Shown in pieces: positions 37,492 through 44,640 of a stretch of DNA of 64,000 nt. The translations under genes were made by a program, and so were the position numbers. The stretch lies in the NCBI GenBank assembly GCA_023384675.1, contig JAHDVK010000006.1:62001-126000 (forward strand), in the 5' to 3' direction. Each line of letters starts with the position of its first letter. The stretch's first letter is position 1. Origin of the DNA: Bryobacteraceae bacterium. GTDB taxonomy: Bacteria; Acidobacteriota; Terriglobia; Bryobacterales; Bryobacteraceae. Below the pieces are notes generated by a model. The model was given only the letters and a program-made list of their open reading frames with translations, was not told the DNA's origin and searched no databases.

Positions 37492-39084
37492 CTAATCCGC
37501 CGGCCGCACCGTCACTGCCAGCCGGACGGCCTCGTTCTCCTTCAGTTGCCCCAGCACTTCCGCGGGCACATCCCCATCCACTTCGACCACCGCTACGGCC
37601 CGCAGCGGCTTTCCTTCGGCCGCCGGGCCAAGTTCCCGGCCCAGCGAGAAATTCGCGATGTTGATCTGATTCCGGCCCAGCACCGTACCGACATGCCCGA
37701 TCACGCCCGGCACGTCATAGTTCCGCATGTAGATCAGGTTGCCTTCGAGGGGCGTTTCCACGGCGATGCCGTCGATGGAGCTGAGGCGCGGCTTGTCGAA
37801 CAGCACTGTACCCGAAAGGGACGTGACGCCCTCGCTCGTTTGGTACTCAATCAGAATCTGGTCGGACTGCCCGCTCCGCGCGTCGCGTTTCTCTTCCACC
37901 ACCACACCGCGCTGGGTGGCCAGTTGCAGAGCGTTCACGACATTAACGCGCGTCGCCAGCCCACGGCTCAGGATGCCCGCCACCGCTGCGTTTCGCAGCA
38001 AGTTCGTATTCATCTCGGCGATGCGCCCCTGGTAAGTCACCTTTACGCTTGCGGGGTTGCCCTCCGCCACGTGCGCGGCGAACTTGCCCAGCCGCTCCGC
38101 CAATTCAACAAAAGGGCCCACGGCCTTGTACTGCTCCGGCGTGATTGCGGGCATGTTTACGGCGTTGATCGCCACGCCGTTGGTCAGGTACTCCACCAAC
38201 TGCTCGACGATCCGGATGCCGACAATCTCCTGCGCCTCCTCGGTAGAGCCAGCAATGTGCGGCGTCGCCAGCAGGTTCGGCGCCGAGAGGACCGGATCGC
38301 CCTCCGCCGGCGGCTCCGGGGAAAATACGTCGAGACCGGCGCCCGCCACCTTGCCCGACACCAGCGCGGCCCGCAGCGCTTCCTGGTCGATCAGTTCTCC
38401 GCGTGCGCAGTTGATGATCCGCACGCCATCCTTCATCTTCGCGATGTTTTCGGCGCCGATCAGCCCCTTGGTTTCCGGCGTCACAGCGAGGTGCAGGCTG
38501 ACGTAATCGGACTCCTTGAGCAGCGTGTCCAGTTCCACCAGCGTCACGCCAAGATCGTCCGCCGCCTGCGCGGCCACGTACGGGTCCGACGCGATGATCT
38601 TCATCTCGAACCCGCGTGCCCGACGCACGACTTCCTGGCCTATGTTTCCCAGCCCCACCACGCCAAGAACCTTGCCGCGCAGCTCATTGCCGAGAAACTT
38701 CTTCTTCTCCCACTTGCCGCCGCGCGTCGAGGCGCTCGCCTCGGGCACCATTCGCGCGAGTGAAAGCATCAGGGCTAGCGTATGTTCGGCCACCGACACC
38801 GCGTTGCCGCCTGGCGTGTTCATCACGAGCACGCCCGCAGCCGTCGCCGCCGGCAAGTCGACATTGTCCACGCCCACGCCCGCGCGCCCGATTACGCGCA
38901 GCTTCGGCGCCTTCGCCAGTGTTTCCGTTTTCACCTTCACGGCGCTGCGTACGATCAGCGCGTCGCAATCCGCCAGATGCGGCTCATACTCTTTCGGGTT
39001 TGAGATCACCACGTCCCAACCCGCCTGTTTCTGCAGCAGCGCCACCGCCGCCGGCGACATCGGTTCCGCAACCAGTACCTTCAT
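37492..39084 (-). CDS. serA: D-3-phosphoglycerate dehydrogenase (long form with ASB and ACT domains)
   Basis: 530 residues, the long-form length. VIGRAGVGVDNVDLPAAT, the Rossmann motif GVVGLGNIGQEVVRRA, catalytic Arg in INCARGELIDQEAL, Glu in FSPEPPAEG and His in TPHIAGSTEEAQE. After about residue 315 come the allosteric-substrate-binding domain and a C-terminal ACT domain (MRNYDVPGVIGHVGTVLGRN) that normally senses serine. First step of the phosphorylated serine pathway. It is 13 bases after the aminotransferase gene, which probably performs the next step. Confidence 0.95.
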   Translation of the reverse strand: MKVLVAEPMSPAAVALLQKQAGWDVVISNPKEYEPHLADCDALIVRSAVKVKTETLAKAPKLRVIGRAGVGVDNVDLPAATAAGVLVMNTPGGNAVSVAEHTLALMLSLARMVPEASASTRGGKWEKKKFLGNELRGKVLGVVGLGNIGQEVVRRARGFEMKIIASDPYVAAQAADDLGVTLVELDTLLKESDYVSLHLAVTPETKGLIGAENIAKMKDGVRIINCARGELIDQEALRAALVSGKVAGAGLDVFSPEPPAEGDPVLSAPNLLATPHIAGSTEEAQEIVGIRIVEQLVEYLTNGVAINAVNMPAITPEQYKAVGPFVELAERLGKFAAHVAEGNPASVKVTYQGRIAEMNTNLLRNAAVAGILSRGLATRVNVVNALQLATQRGVVVEEKRDARSGQSDQILIEYQTSEGVTSLSGTVLFDKPRLSSIDGIAVETPLEGNLIYMRNYDVPGVIGHVGTVLGRNQINIANFSLGRELGPAAEGKPLRAVAVVEVDGDVPAEVLGQLKENEAVRLAVTVRPAD

Positions 39085-39097
39085 TTCGCTTCCCTTG

Positions 39098-40255
39098 CTA
39101 CGCCTTCAACGCCGCTTCGGCGTAAATCTTCTGGACCGCCGCCACGCCCTTGCCGAACTCGACCGGCACTCCCTTGCTGTGCAGGACCAGCTCCAACTCC
39201 GCCACCATCGCGAACAGGTCCGCGAAATCGAAATAGCCCAGGTGGGCGATGCGGAAGATCTGCCCCTTCATCGTCCCCTGGCCGTTCGCAATGATCGACC
39301 CGAAATGGTTGCGGAAGCCTTTCACGATTTCGCCTGAATCCATGCCCGCGGGCGCTTTGATCGCGGTCACCGACGAGGAAGGCGAATTCGGCGCGAACAG
39401 TTCCAGCCCCAGCGTGGTTGCGGCGGTGCGGGTGGCTCGCGCCAGCAGTTGCGCGTTCTCCACCAGCTTGTCCATGCCGATTTCTTTGATGTACTTCAGC
39501 GCCTCGGCCAGGGCTAGAATGTGGCTGACGTTGGGGGTCCAGGCCGATTCGCCCTTATCCGCCATCTTCTTTTCCTTCTTCAGGTCGAAGTACAGCCGCG
39601 GCAGCGTTGCGGTCTCTGCCCGAGCCCATGCTTTGGCACTCACAGACAGGAAGGCCAGCCCCGGCGGAATCATGAAAGCCTTCTGGGAGCCGCCCACTAT
39701 GATGTCGAGGCCCCAACCGTCGATGTCGAGCGGCATCGTGCCCAGTCCCGTGATCGCGTCCACAATGCAGAGCGCGTCCGTGCCCTTACAGATTTCGCCG
39801 AAGGCCTGGACATCGTGCGCCGCGCCCGTTGAGGTCTCCGAGGCCTGGAACAAGAGGCCCTTCGCATCGGGATTCTCCGCGAACGCCCGCTTGACGCGAT
39901 CGGGCGTCACGACGTCGCCATATTCGGCCTTCAGCACCACACCGTTCAACCGGAACGCCTTCGCAAGGTCCACCCAGCGCTCACCGAACTTCCCAGCCGA
40001 GCAGATGATCACCTTGTCGCCTTCGGAAAAAAAGTTCGAAACGGAAGCTTCCAGCGCGCCGGTGCCTGAGGACACCGTAATCAGCACATCGCCCTGCGTG
40101 CCGAACACTTCTTTGAGATCGGCCAGCACCGTTGGGTAGAGCCTGATGAAATCCTGCGTTCGATGATGGATATCGGAGGCCATCATGGCGTGCAGCGCAC
40201 GCGGCAGAAGGGGCGTCGGCCCGGGCGTCAGAAGTCGCTGTTTCTTGATATGCAT
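39098..40255 (-). CDS. Class V aminotransferase, probably phosphoserine/serine-type
   Basis: 385 residues. Starts KQRLLTPGPTPLLPRAL, typical of the alanine-glyoxylate / serine-pyruvate aminotransferase family. PLP lysine in IIVGGSQKAFMIPPGLAFLS; the Asp of IVDAITGLGTMPLD contacts the PLP ring. Annotated family activities include alanine-glyoxylate and serine-glyoxylate transamination. In organisms lacking classical SerC, a member encoded next to serA often serves as phosphoserine aminotransferase, and the tight serA link here favours that. Divergent from yqeY with 44 bases between starts. Confidence 0.85.
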   Translation of the reverse strand: MHIKKQRLLTPGPTPLLPRALHAMMASDIHHRTQDFIRLYPTVLADLKEVFGTQGDVLITVSSGTGALEASVSNFFSEGDKVIICSAGKFGERWVDLAKAFRLNGVVLKAEYGDVVTPDRVKRAFAENPDAKGLLFQASETSTGAAHDVQAFGEICKGTDALCIVDAITGLGTMPLDIDGWGLDIIVGGSQKAFMIPPGLAFLSVSAKAWARAETATLPRLYFDLKKEKKMADKGESAWTPNVSHILALAEALKYIKEIGMDKLVENAQLLARATRTAATTLGLELFAPNSPSSSVTAIKAPAGMDSGEIVKGFRNHFGSIIANGQGTMKGQIFRIAHLGYFDFADLFAMVAELELVLHSKGVPVEFGKGVAAVQKIYAEAALKA

Positions 40256-40299
40256 GGTTGTGGGAAGATCGGGAAAGAACTCACTAGGATAACAAAGTC

Positions 40300-40746
40300 A
40301 TGCCCCTGCTCGACCAGCTTCAGAAGGACATGGTGGCCGCCATGAAGGCTAAGGAGGAACTCAAACTCAGCGCCATCCGGATGGTAAAAACCGCCCTGAT
40401 GAAGGAGAAAGTAGACTCCATGAAGGACCTGGACGAAACCACGGAACTTAAGGTACTCAACATGCTGCTCAAACAGCGCCGCGAGTCCGTCGAGATGTTC
40501 CGCAAAGGCGGCCGCGAGGAACAGGCCGCCAAGGAAGAAGCCGAGATCCGAATCATCGAAGCCTACATGCCCGCCATGGCCACGGAGGAAGAAGTTGAAG
40601 CCGCCATCCAAGCCGCCCTTCGCGAAACGGGAGCAACGACGGCGAAACAGATGGGGCTGGTGATGAAAGCCGCTCAGGCCCAACTTGCAGGGAAGCGAGT
40701 CGACGGCCGCACCCTCAGCGAAAAGGTCAAAGCGAAGCTGGGGTAG
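40300..40746 (+). CDS. yqeY: GatB/YqeY-domain protein
   Basis: 148 residues, the standard YqeY length. LLDQLQKDMVAAMKAKEELK, a helical middle, and the C-terminal ATTAKQMGLVMKAAQAQLAGKRVDGR, equivalent to the tail domain of GatB that recognises tRNA. Stand-alone YqeY proteins are thought to help aminoacyl-tRNA handling; the exact role is unproven. Confidence 0.93.
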   Translation: MPLLDQLQKDMVAAMKAKEELKLSAIRMVKTALMKEKVDSMKDLDETTELKVLNMLLKQRRESVEMFRKGGREEQAAKEEAEIRIIEAYMPAMATEEEVEAAIQAALRETGATTAKQMGLVMKAAQAQLAGKRVDGRTLSEKVKAKLG

Positions 40747-41114
40747 GTTGGCGGAGCAACTGTTCTTTCCTCCTTGGCGGCCCGAACTGAGGGTAAGTCG
40801 GAGTTGACCTTCGTCCCTCGCCCCGGTCAGCCCGGCGTCGGCGGCCGTGCTTACGCCAATGTCATCGAAATCGCAGGCCAAAGCAGCGGGGAAGCCGGCG
40901 AGCGTGGCGGGCTGGGTGTGCGGGACAATCTCGCCGGCGCATACTCCCAGGTGCTCGTTGCCGGAGACGACGCCGAGGACACGAGGCCCTTGGCCCGCAA
41001 AGCAGCCCCTGCCGCCACAAGTTCCCGCCGTCCGGGAGATCCGGCTTCTGGCGAAGGTGTCTCTGCCCTCAGTACGGATCACCCGGAAACCAGTGCCGGG
41101 GTAGCGGCGAAAGT
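40747..41114. other. 368-base tail-to-tail gap with no recognised gene
   Basis: Lies between the 3' ends of yqeY and the NYN-LOTUS gene. It is GC-rich and open in more than one frame on both strands (for example minus from 41082, with stretches such as PRVLGVVSGNEHLGV), but none has a good ribosome site or a recognisable family. No terminator with a T-run was seen. It may be a decayed gene. Confidence 0.4.
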
Positions 41115-42467
41115 TTACTCCGCCTTCTTGCGGCGCGAGCGCCGCGGCTTTTCGGCGGTGTTGCCGGAAGGCGCTGCGGTTTTCTTGCGGGTGACGCGCT
41201 TCTTCGGTTTGGCTTTTGGCTCGGGCACGTCGGGAAGCGGAATTTCGCCGGTGGCGGTTGGCTGGCCCTTGACGATGGGCTGGACGAAGTCGTGCTCGGT
41301 GAGGAGGTCTTCTTCGCGGACTTCCTTCGTGAGCGGGGCGGGCGGATAGAATTCCGCGCCCATGTGGACGATCAGCCCGAGGTCTTCGCTCGGCTCCAGG
41401 CGTACCACGGTCTTGTCCTGCGCGAAGTTCAGGAATTCGGTGAACTCCTGATAGCCGTATTTCTGGTAATCGAATTCGGGGAACTCCTCCACCATCCAGG
41501 CGGCGAGTTCGGAAGCCGGGCGGCCGCCGTCTTCGAAGTCCAGGCGGTGAACTTCGAGCACGTCGCGCAACAGGGGCAGAGCCTCGTCGGGACGCGGCAG
41601 CGGCTTGTCGGAATGGTAGCTGCGCTTGCGTTCGATCAGGTAACGGCCGCCGGATCCCTTGACGTTCACCAGTTCGGCTTTCTTCAGCTTTTCGACGAAT
41701 TCGGAGAACGAGCGAGCGCCGTAGGCGGATTCGTTGAAAGTGGAGTCGAGCTGCAGCATGGTGGACTTGAGAAGTCCGAGTTGCGGCTGGACGTTGCGGC
41801 GCTCAAGCACCTGCAGGGCGCGCTCGACGAGCGACATGGAGAGGTTGAGGTCGAGCGCCGGGGGGCGAGCCTGAGGCTGCTGCTGTTGGGCCGGTTTGTC
41901 GTCCTGCTCTCTGCGGTCGCCGCGGTCGCGGTCACGGTCGCGCTCTTTGCGGTGGCGGCGGTCGCCGCGGTCGCGCTCCGGCATGGGCGCGACGGCGTCC
42001 ATATTGAGCAGCGACTCGAAGGAGACGAACTCGTGGCAGTTCTGCTGGAGAATCGTCGAGGTGAAAGCCTTGCCGCCCACGACGAAGACGGTCTTGCCGT
42101 ATTCCTTCAGCTTATTCACCAGTGGGATGAAGTCGGAATCGCCCGATACGATGGCGAAGGCGTTCACATGGTCGTGCGTGAAGGCCATTTCCAGGGCGTC
42201 GAGGGCGAGGTTGATGTCCGCGCCGTTCTTGTCGCCACGGGGCGACGGGATGCGCTGCACCATCTGGACGGCGTTTTCCGCCATCTGCCGGGTGGCGCCT
42301 TCCTGGCGCGACCAGTTGGCGTAGGCGAACTTGGCGACGATGTCGCCGCGTTCTTTGAGGGCGTCGAGCACGAGGGACACCTCGAACTCACGCCGGAGCG
42401 TGGATTTCACGCCGATTTCAATGTTGTCGTAATCGACGAAAACCGCGATATTGAGACGGTCTTGCAT
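41115..42467 (-). CDS. NYN-domain ribonuclease with two LOTUS/OST-HTH domains (MARF1-like)
   Basis: 450 residues. NYN/PIN-like nuclease at about 5-155: Asp12 and Asp14 in FVDYDNIE, Asp84 in NGADINLALDAL, Asp110 and Asp112 in IVSGDSDFIPLVNKL. A charged RD/RG-rich linker (164-190) and a Gln/Pro stretch (194-203) follow. Then come two winged-helix OST-HTH/LOTUS domains at about 207-280 (ending SGGRYLIERK) and 294-372 (YQEFTEFLNFAQDKTVVRL). The tail (416-450) is Lys/Arg-rich. The order resembles eukaryotic MARF1/limkain-b1, whose LOTUS domains bind RNA; an RNA-decay role is inferred. A hairpin-rich region lies upstream. Confidence 0.88.
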   Translation of the reverse strand: MQDRLNIAVFVDYDNIEIGVKSTLRREFEVSLVLDALKERGDIVAKFAYANWSRQEGATRQMAENAVQMVQRIPSPRGDKNGADINLALDALEMAFTHDHVNAFAIVSGDSDFIPLVNKLKEYGKTVFVVGGKAFTSTILQQNCHEFVSFESLLNMDAVAPMPERDRGDRRHRKERDRDRDRGDRREQDDKPAQQQQPQARPPALDLNLSMSLVERALQVLERRNVQPQLGLLKSTMLQLDSTFNESAYGARSFSEFVEKLKKAELVNVKGSGGRYLIERKRSYHSDKPLPRPDEALPLLRDVLEVHRLDFEDGGRPASELAAWMVEEFPEFDYQKYGYQEFTEFLNFAQDKTVVRLEPSEDLGLIVHMGAEFYPPAPLTKEVREEDLLTEHDFVQPIVKGQPTATGEIPLPDVPEPKAKPKKRVTRKKTAAPSGNTAEKPRRSRRKKAE

Positions 42468-42613
42468 GTGTTTGATACAAAATCCTACCAGATTGTTTTA
42501 TTTGACGGGGGCGGCCTCGCGGTGATCCGGCCGGGACAGAGCGCGCGGAAGCGGCAGGACATTGAATCCTCCAGCCTTCGTGCGCGGCGTCTGCCTGGAA
42601 CACGGCTGCGACC

Positions 42614-42790
42614 CCCGAGGTTTACTTCGGGCGTCATCCTCGCGGATGACGCGTCCGTGGACGGCTCACGCCGTCCGGGTTTCGTTTTGTGCGGCGACTG
42701 CCGCGATTCCTTTCAGAAGATCCCGTGGCCGGCGTCCGCTCGGGCGCGTACACATGGGCTAGGCTCCTGCAGGCGGACCCTCCGGTCCGC
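42614..42790 (-). ncRNA. Cluster of five tetraloop hairpins (candidate structured RNA)
   Basis: Hairpins: 42614-42631 (7 pairs, loop TTTA), 42631-42652 (9 pairs, GCGTCATCC/GGATGACGC, loop TCGC), 42659-42676 (7 pairs, GGACGGC/GCCGTCC, loop TCAC), 42691-42704 (5 pairs, GCGGC/GCCGC, loop GACT) and 42773-42790 (7 pairs, GCGGACC/GGTCCGC, loop CTCC). Four of the five stems are fully Watson-Crick; the first has one G-T pair. Read on the minus strand, two loops become GCGA and GTGA, which are GNRA tetraloops, favouring transcription towards the NYN-LOTUS gene. No T-run follows any hairpin, so terminators are unlikely. Class unknown. Confidence 0.45.
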
Positions 42791-42797
42791 TATTCAT
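42759..42797 (-). CDS. Short upstream ORF (12-residue leader peptide candidate)
   Basis: AAAGGAGGG, then 9 bases, then an ATG encoding MNSGPEGPPAGA and a TAG stop. The ribosome site (42806-42814) is among the strongest in the window. The coding part contains the first hairpin of the cluster (42773-42790), so a translating ribosome would open it, the logic of an attenuator. Product is Gly/Pro-rich. The SD overlaps the region where a transcript from TATACT at 42815-42820 would start, which weakens one of the two readings. Confidence 0.3.
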   Translation of the reverse strand: MNSGPEGPPAGA

Positions 42798-42814
42798 CAG
42801 GTGAACCCTCCTTT

Positions 42815-42820
42815 AGTATA
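42815..42820 (-). promoter_or_regulatory. Candidate -10 element (TATACT) upstream of the hairpin cluster
   Basis: TATACT on the minus strand, about 25 bases before the first hairpin in the direction of the NYN-LOTUS gene. No good -35 is found 16-18 bases further upstream. If used, the start would be near 42808, just inside the Shine-Dalgarno-like sequence of the short ORF. Confidence 0.3.
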
Positions 42821-42910
42821 GATGGGAATTTGATCATCGGGGCTCCGCCTTTTGCCGGATCTTTCTGGCGTGGCTCTCGATCCAACCGCATCCTACAATG
42901 AAGGAACCAA

Positions 42911-43528
42911 ATGGACGATCGACTCTTCAAGGAACCGGCCTTGGCGCTAAACCGCATCTACACAAAAACGGGCGATGGAGGCGAGACTTCGCTGGTGGGT
43001 GGGCAGCGGGTATCCAAGGATTCGCGGCGTCTCGAATGCTATGGCACGGTGGATGAACTGAATGCCTTCACTGGGGCCGCCGCGGTCACCGCGCGCGAAT
43101 CCGGACTCGACGAACTGGCTGGCATTCTCGAGCGTGTGCAGCACGAGTTGTTCAATCTCGGCTCGATTCTGGCGACTGATCCGGCCGACATTGGCCCGCG
43201 GCAGCCGCGCATCACCGAAGCCGAAGTGCGCCAGCTTGAAGCCGAGATGGACCGGATGAACGAACATCTCCCCGCGCTCCGCAGCTTCGTTCTACCCGGC
43301 GGGACGCGCCTGAACGCCGAACTGCACCTATGCCGCACCGTCTGCAGGCGGGCGGAGCGGGCCGTGGTGGCGCTGCGGCGCGAAGCAAACGTCGATTCGA
43401 TCAATATCCATTATCTGAACCGCCTCAGCGACGCCTTTTTCGTTTACAGCCGCCGGGCTAGTCAATTGAGCGGCGTTGAGGAGGTTCTATGGCAGCCCAA
43501 CCAGGCGTCTTCCGCGCGTCGGCCCTGA
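42911..43528 (+). CDS. Cob(I)yrinic acid a,c-diamide adenosyltransferase, PduO type
   Basis: 205 residues. ATP-binding N-terminus IYTKTGDGGETSLVGGQRVSKDS, ECYGTVDELNAFTG, and the conserved LPGGTRLNAELHLCRTVCRRAER followed by INIHYLNRLSDAFFVYSR. These are signatures of the PduO/MMAB family, which adenosylates cob(I)alamin to coenzyme B12. AAGGAA lies 4 bases before the ATG. The C-terminal 40 bases overlap the next gene, a strong sign of coupled translation. No riboswitch is visible. Confidence 0.93.
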   Translation: MDDRLFKEPALALNRIYTKTGDGGETSLVGGQRVSKDSRRLECYGTVDELNAFTGAAAVTARESGLDELAGILERVQHELFNLGSILATDPADIGPRQPRITEAEVRQLEAEMDRMNEHLPALRSFVLPGGTRLNAELHLCRTVCRRAERAVVALRREANVDSINIHYLNRLSDAFFVYSRRASQLSGVEEVLWQPNQASSARRP

Positions 43529-44640
43529 GTCCCGCGCGCCTGGCTGGTATTGCGCTGCTGCTGACCGCCGCCTGGATCGCCTTTCAGGGCGCTTGCGTGT
43601 ATCACGGCCAGTGGCGGGGCCTGTTCCGCGCCAGCGTTGAGTTTTCCCTGCCGGAGGCGCTTCGCGCGGATCTGCCCTTGCTGCCGGCAGGACGCGGCTA
43701 CGACGGGCAATTTTACCGCGTCATTGCGCATGACCCCTGGCCACCGTTCTCGCTGGATTCCTCGATGGATGCGCCTTCGGTCCGGCGGCAGCGGATCCTG
43801 GTCCCCGCGCTCGCCTGGCTGTTTGCCGCGGGCCAGGCGGCATGGATCGATCCGGCCTATCTGGGTGTGATTCTGGCGAGCATCGCCGGGGGCGTTTACT
43901 GGACCGCCCGGTGGTTCGAACTGCGCGGGCGCGCGCCCGCTTGGGGCCTGCTGTTTTTCGTCACTCCGACGGCACTCGCTTCTGTGGACCGGATGCTGGT
44001 GGACGCCACGCTGTTGGCTCTCTTCATTGCGGCCGCGGCCGCCTGGGAGCACCGTCAATGGGGGTGGTTGATCATGGCTCTCGCGCTGGCCTCGCTCACT
44101 CGCGAGACCGGGGTCCTGCTTGCGGCAGGCGCCACGGCGGGCTTGGCTCTGCAGCGAGAGTGGAAGCCCGCCTGCGCCGCGGCGCTCTCCGCGCTGCCTG
44201 CGTTGGGCTGGATGGCTTATCTGACTATCACCCTCGGCCAGGCTTACGCCGAGGCCAACAAACAGTACCTTTTCCCCGGCCTCTGGCGGTTCCTCATGAA
44301 TCCCGAGTCCAGCGCTCCGCTGCCGCTGCAGGCGCTCAATTTGCTGGGTTTGCTGACAATTCCAATCTGTTTAGGGCTTGCCGTCTGGCTGGCGTGGAGG
44401 AAAGAGACGCTGGCCCTGCTGGCGCTGCCCTTTCTCGGCCTGGCCATTCTGCTGGGTGCTCCGGAAGCACTTGGGAACCCGTATGCCTACGGCCGTTCTC
44501 TCGGCCCTGTGTTTGCACTGGTTCTCTGGACCGGCGCCGCACAACGCGCCTGGTGGTTTGCCGCAGCGCTGCCTGCCTTCGCCGGCGTGGCCGCCTACAG
44601 TGCGGCGGCACTTCTTCGCGGCTTAGGATGGGGAACATGA
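43489..44640 (+). CDS. Polytopic membrane protein, GT-C-like, function unknown
   Basis: 383 residues with about nine or ten hydrophobic segments. A large first outer loop (about 38-105) contains AGRGYDGQFYRVIAHDPW and PSVRRQRILVPALAW, resembling mannosyltransferase-like or AZOBR_p60025-type surface-glycopolymer membrane proteins. No confident active site. It overlaps the adenosyltransferase gene by 40 bases and the nucleoside hydrolase start by 4 bases, so all three are translationally coupled although their functions look unrelated. Confidence 0.6.
   Translation: MAAQPGVFRASALSPARLAGIALLLTAAWIAFQGACVYHGQWRGLFRASVEFSLPEALRADLPLLPAGRGYDGQFYRVIAHDPWPPFSLDSSMDAPSVRRQRILVPALAWLFAAGQAAWIDPAYLGVILASIAGGVYWTARWFELRGRAPAWGLLFFVTPTALASVDRMLVDATLLALFIAAAAAWEHRQWGWLIMALALASLTRETGVLLAAGATAGLALQREWKPACAAALSALPALGWMAYLTITLGQAYAEANKQYLFPGLWRFLMNPESSAPLPLQALNLLGLLTIPICLGLAVWLAWRKETLALLALPFLGLAILLGAPEALGNPYAYGRSLGPVFALVLWTGAAQRAWWFAAALPAFAGVAAYSAAALLRGLGWGT

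Larger units (their letters stand above)
42468..42910. other. 443-base divergent gap with hairpin array; candidate structured leader or ncRNA
   Basis: Separates the minus-strand NYN-LOTUS gene from the plus-strand corrinoid adenosyltransferase. It contains five consecutive hairpins between 42614 and 42790, a -10-like TATACT and a short ORF with an ideal ribosome site on the minus strand (listed separately). No cobalamin-riboswitch-like conserved box was found before the adenosyltransferase. The 42468-42540 part is AT-richer and may hold the proximal promoter of the NYN gene. Confidence 0.5.

Noticed and set aside
37492-40255. serA and the aminotransferase as a D-lactate or hydroxypyruvate detoxification pair
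   Set aside because: The long-form ASB-ACT architecture of SerA is specific to serine synthesis, so the biosynthetic reading is preferred.
40228-41082. 284-codon minus ORF running through yqeY
   Set aside because: Most of it is antisense to yqeY and the aminotransferase upstream gap; no family match. Only the part outside yqeY (40747-41082) stays open as a possible remnant.
42666-42755. Minus-strand 29-codon ORF ending RRPRDLLKGIAAVAAQNETR, resembling a Tat signal
   Set aside because: It ends at a stop after 29 codons, has no protein behind it, lies in the hairpin cluster and has no clear ribosome site. A chance resemblance is more likely than a decayed Tat protein.
42791-42910. Cobalamin riboswitch upstream of the corrinoid adenosyltransferase
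   Set aside because: The conserved B12-box (GCCACTG-like) and the expected long multi-branched core were not found in the gap.
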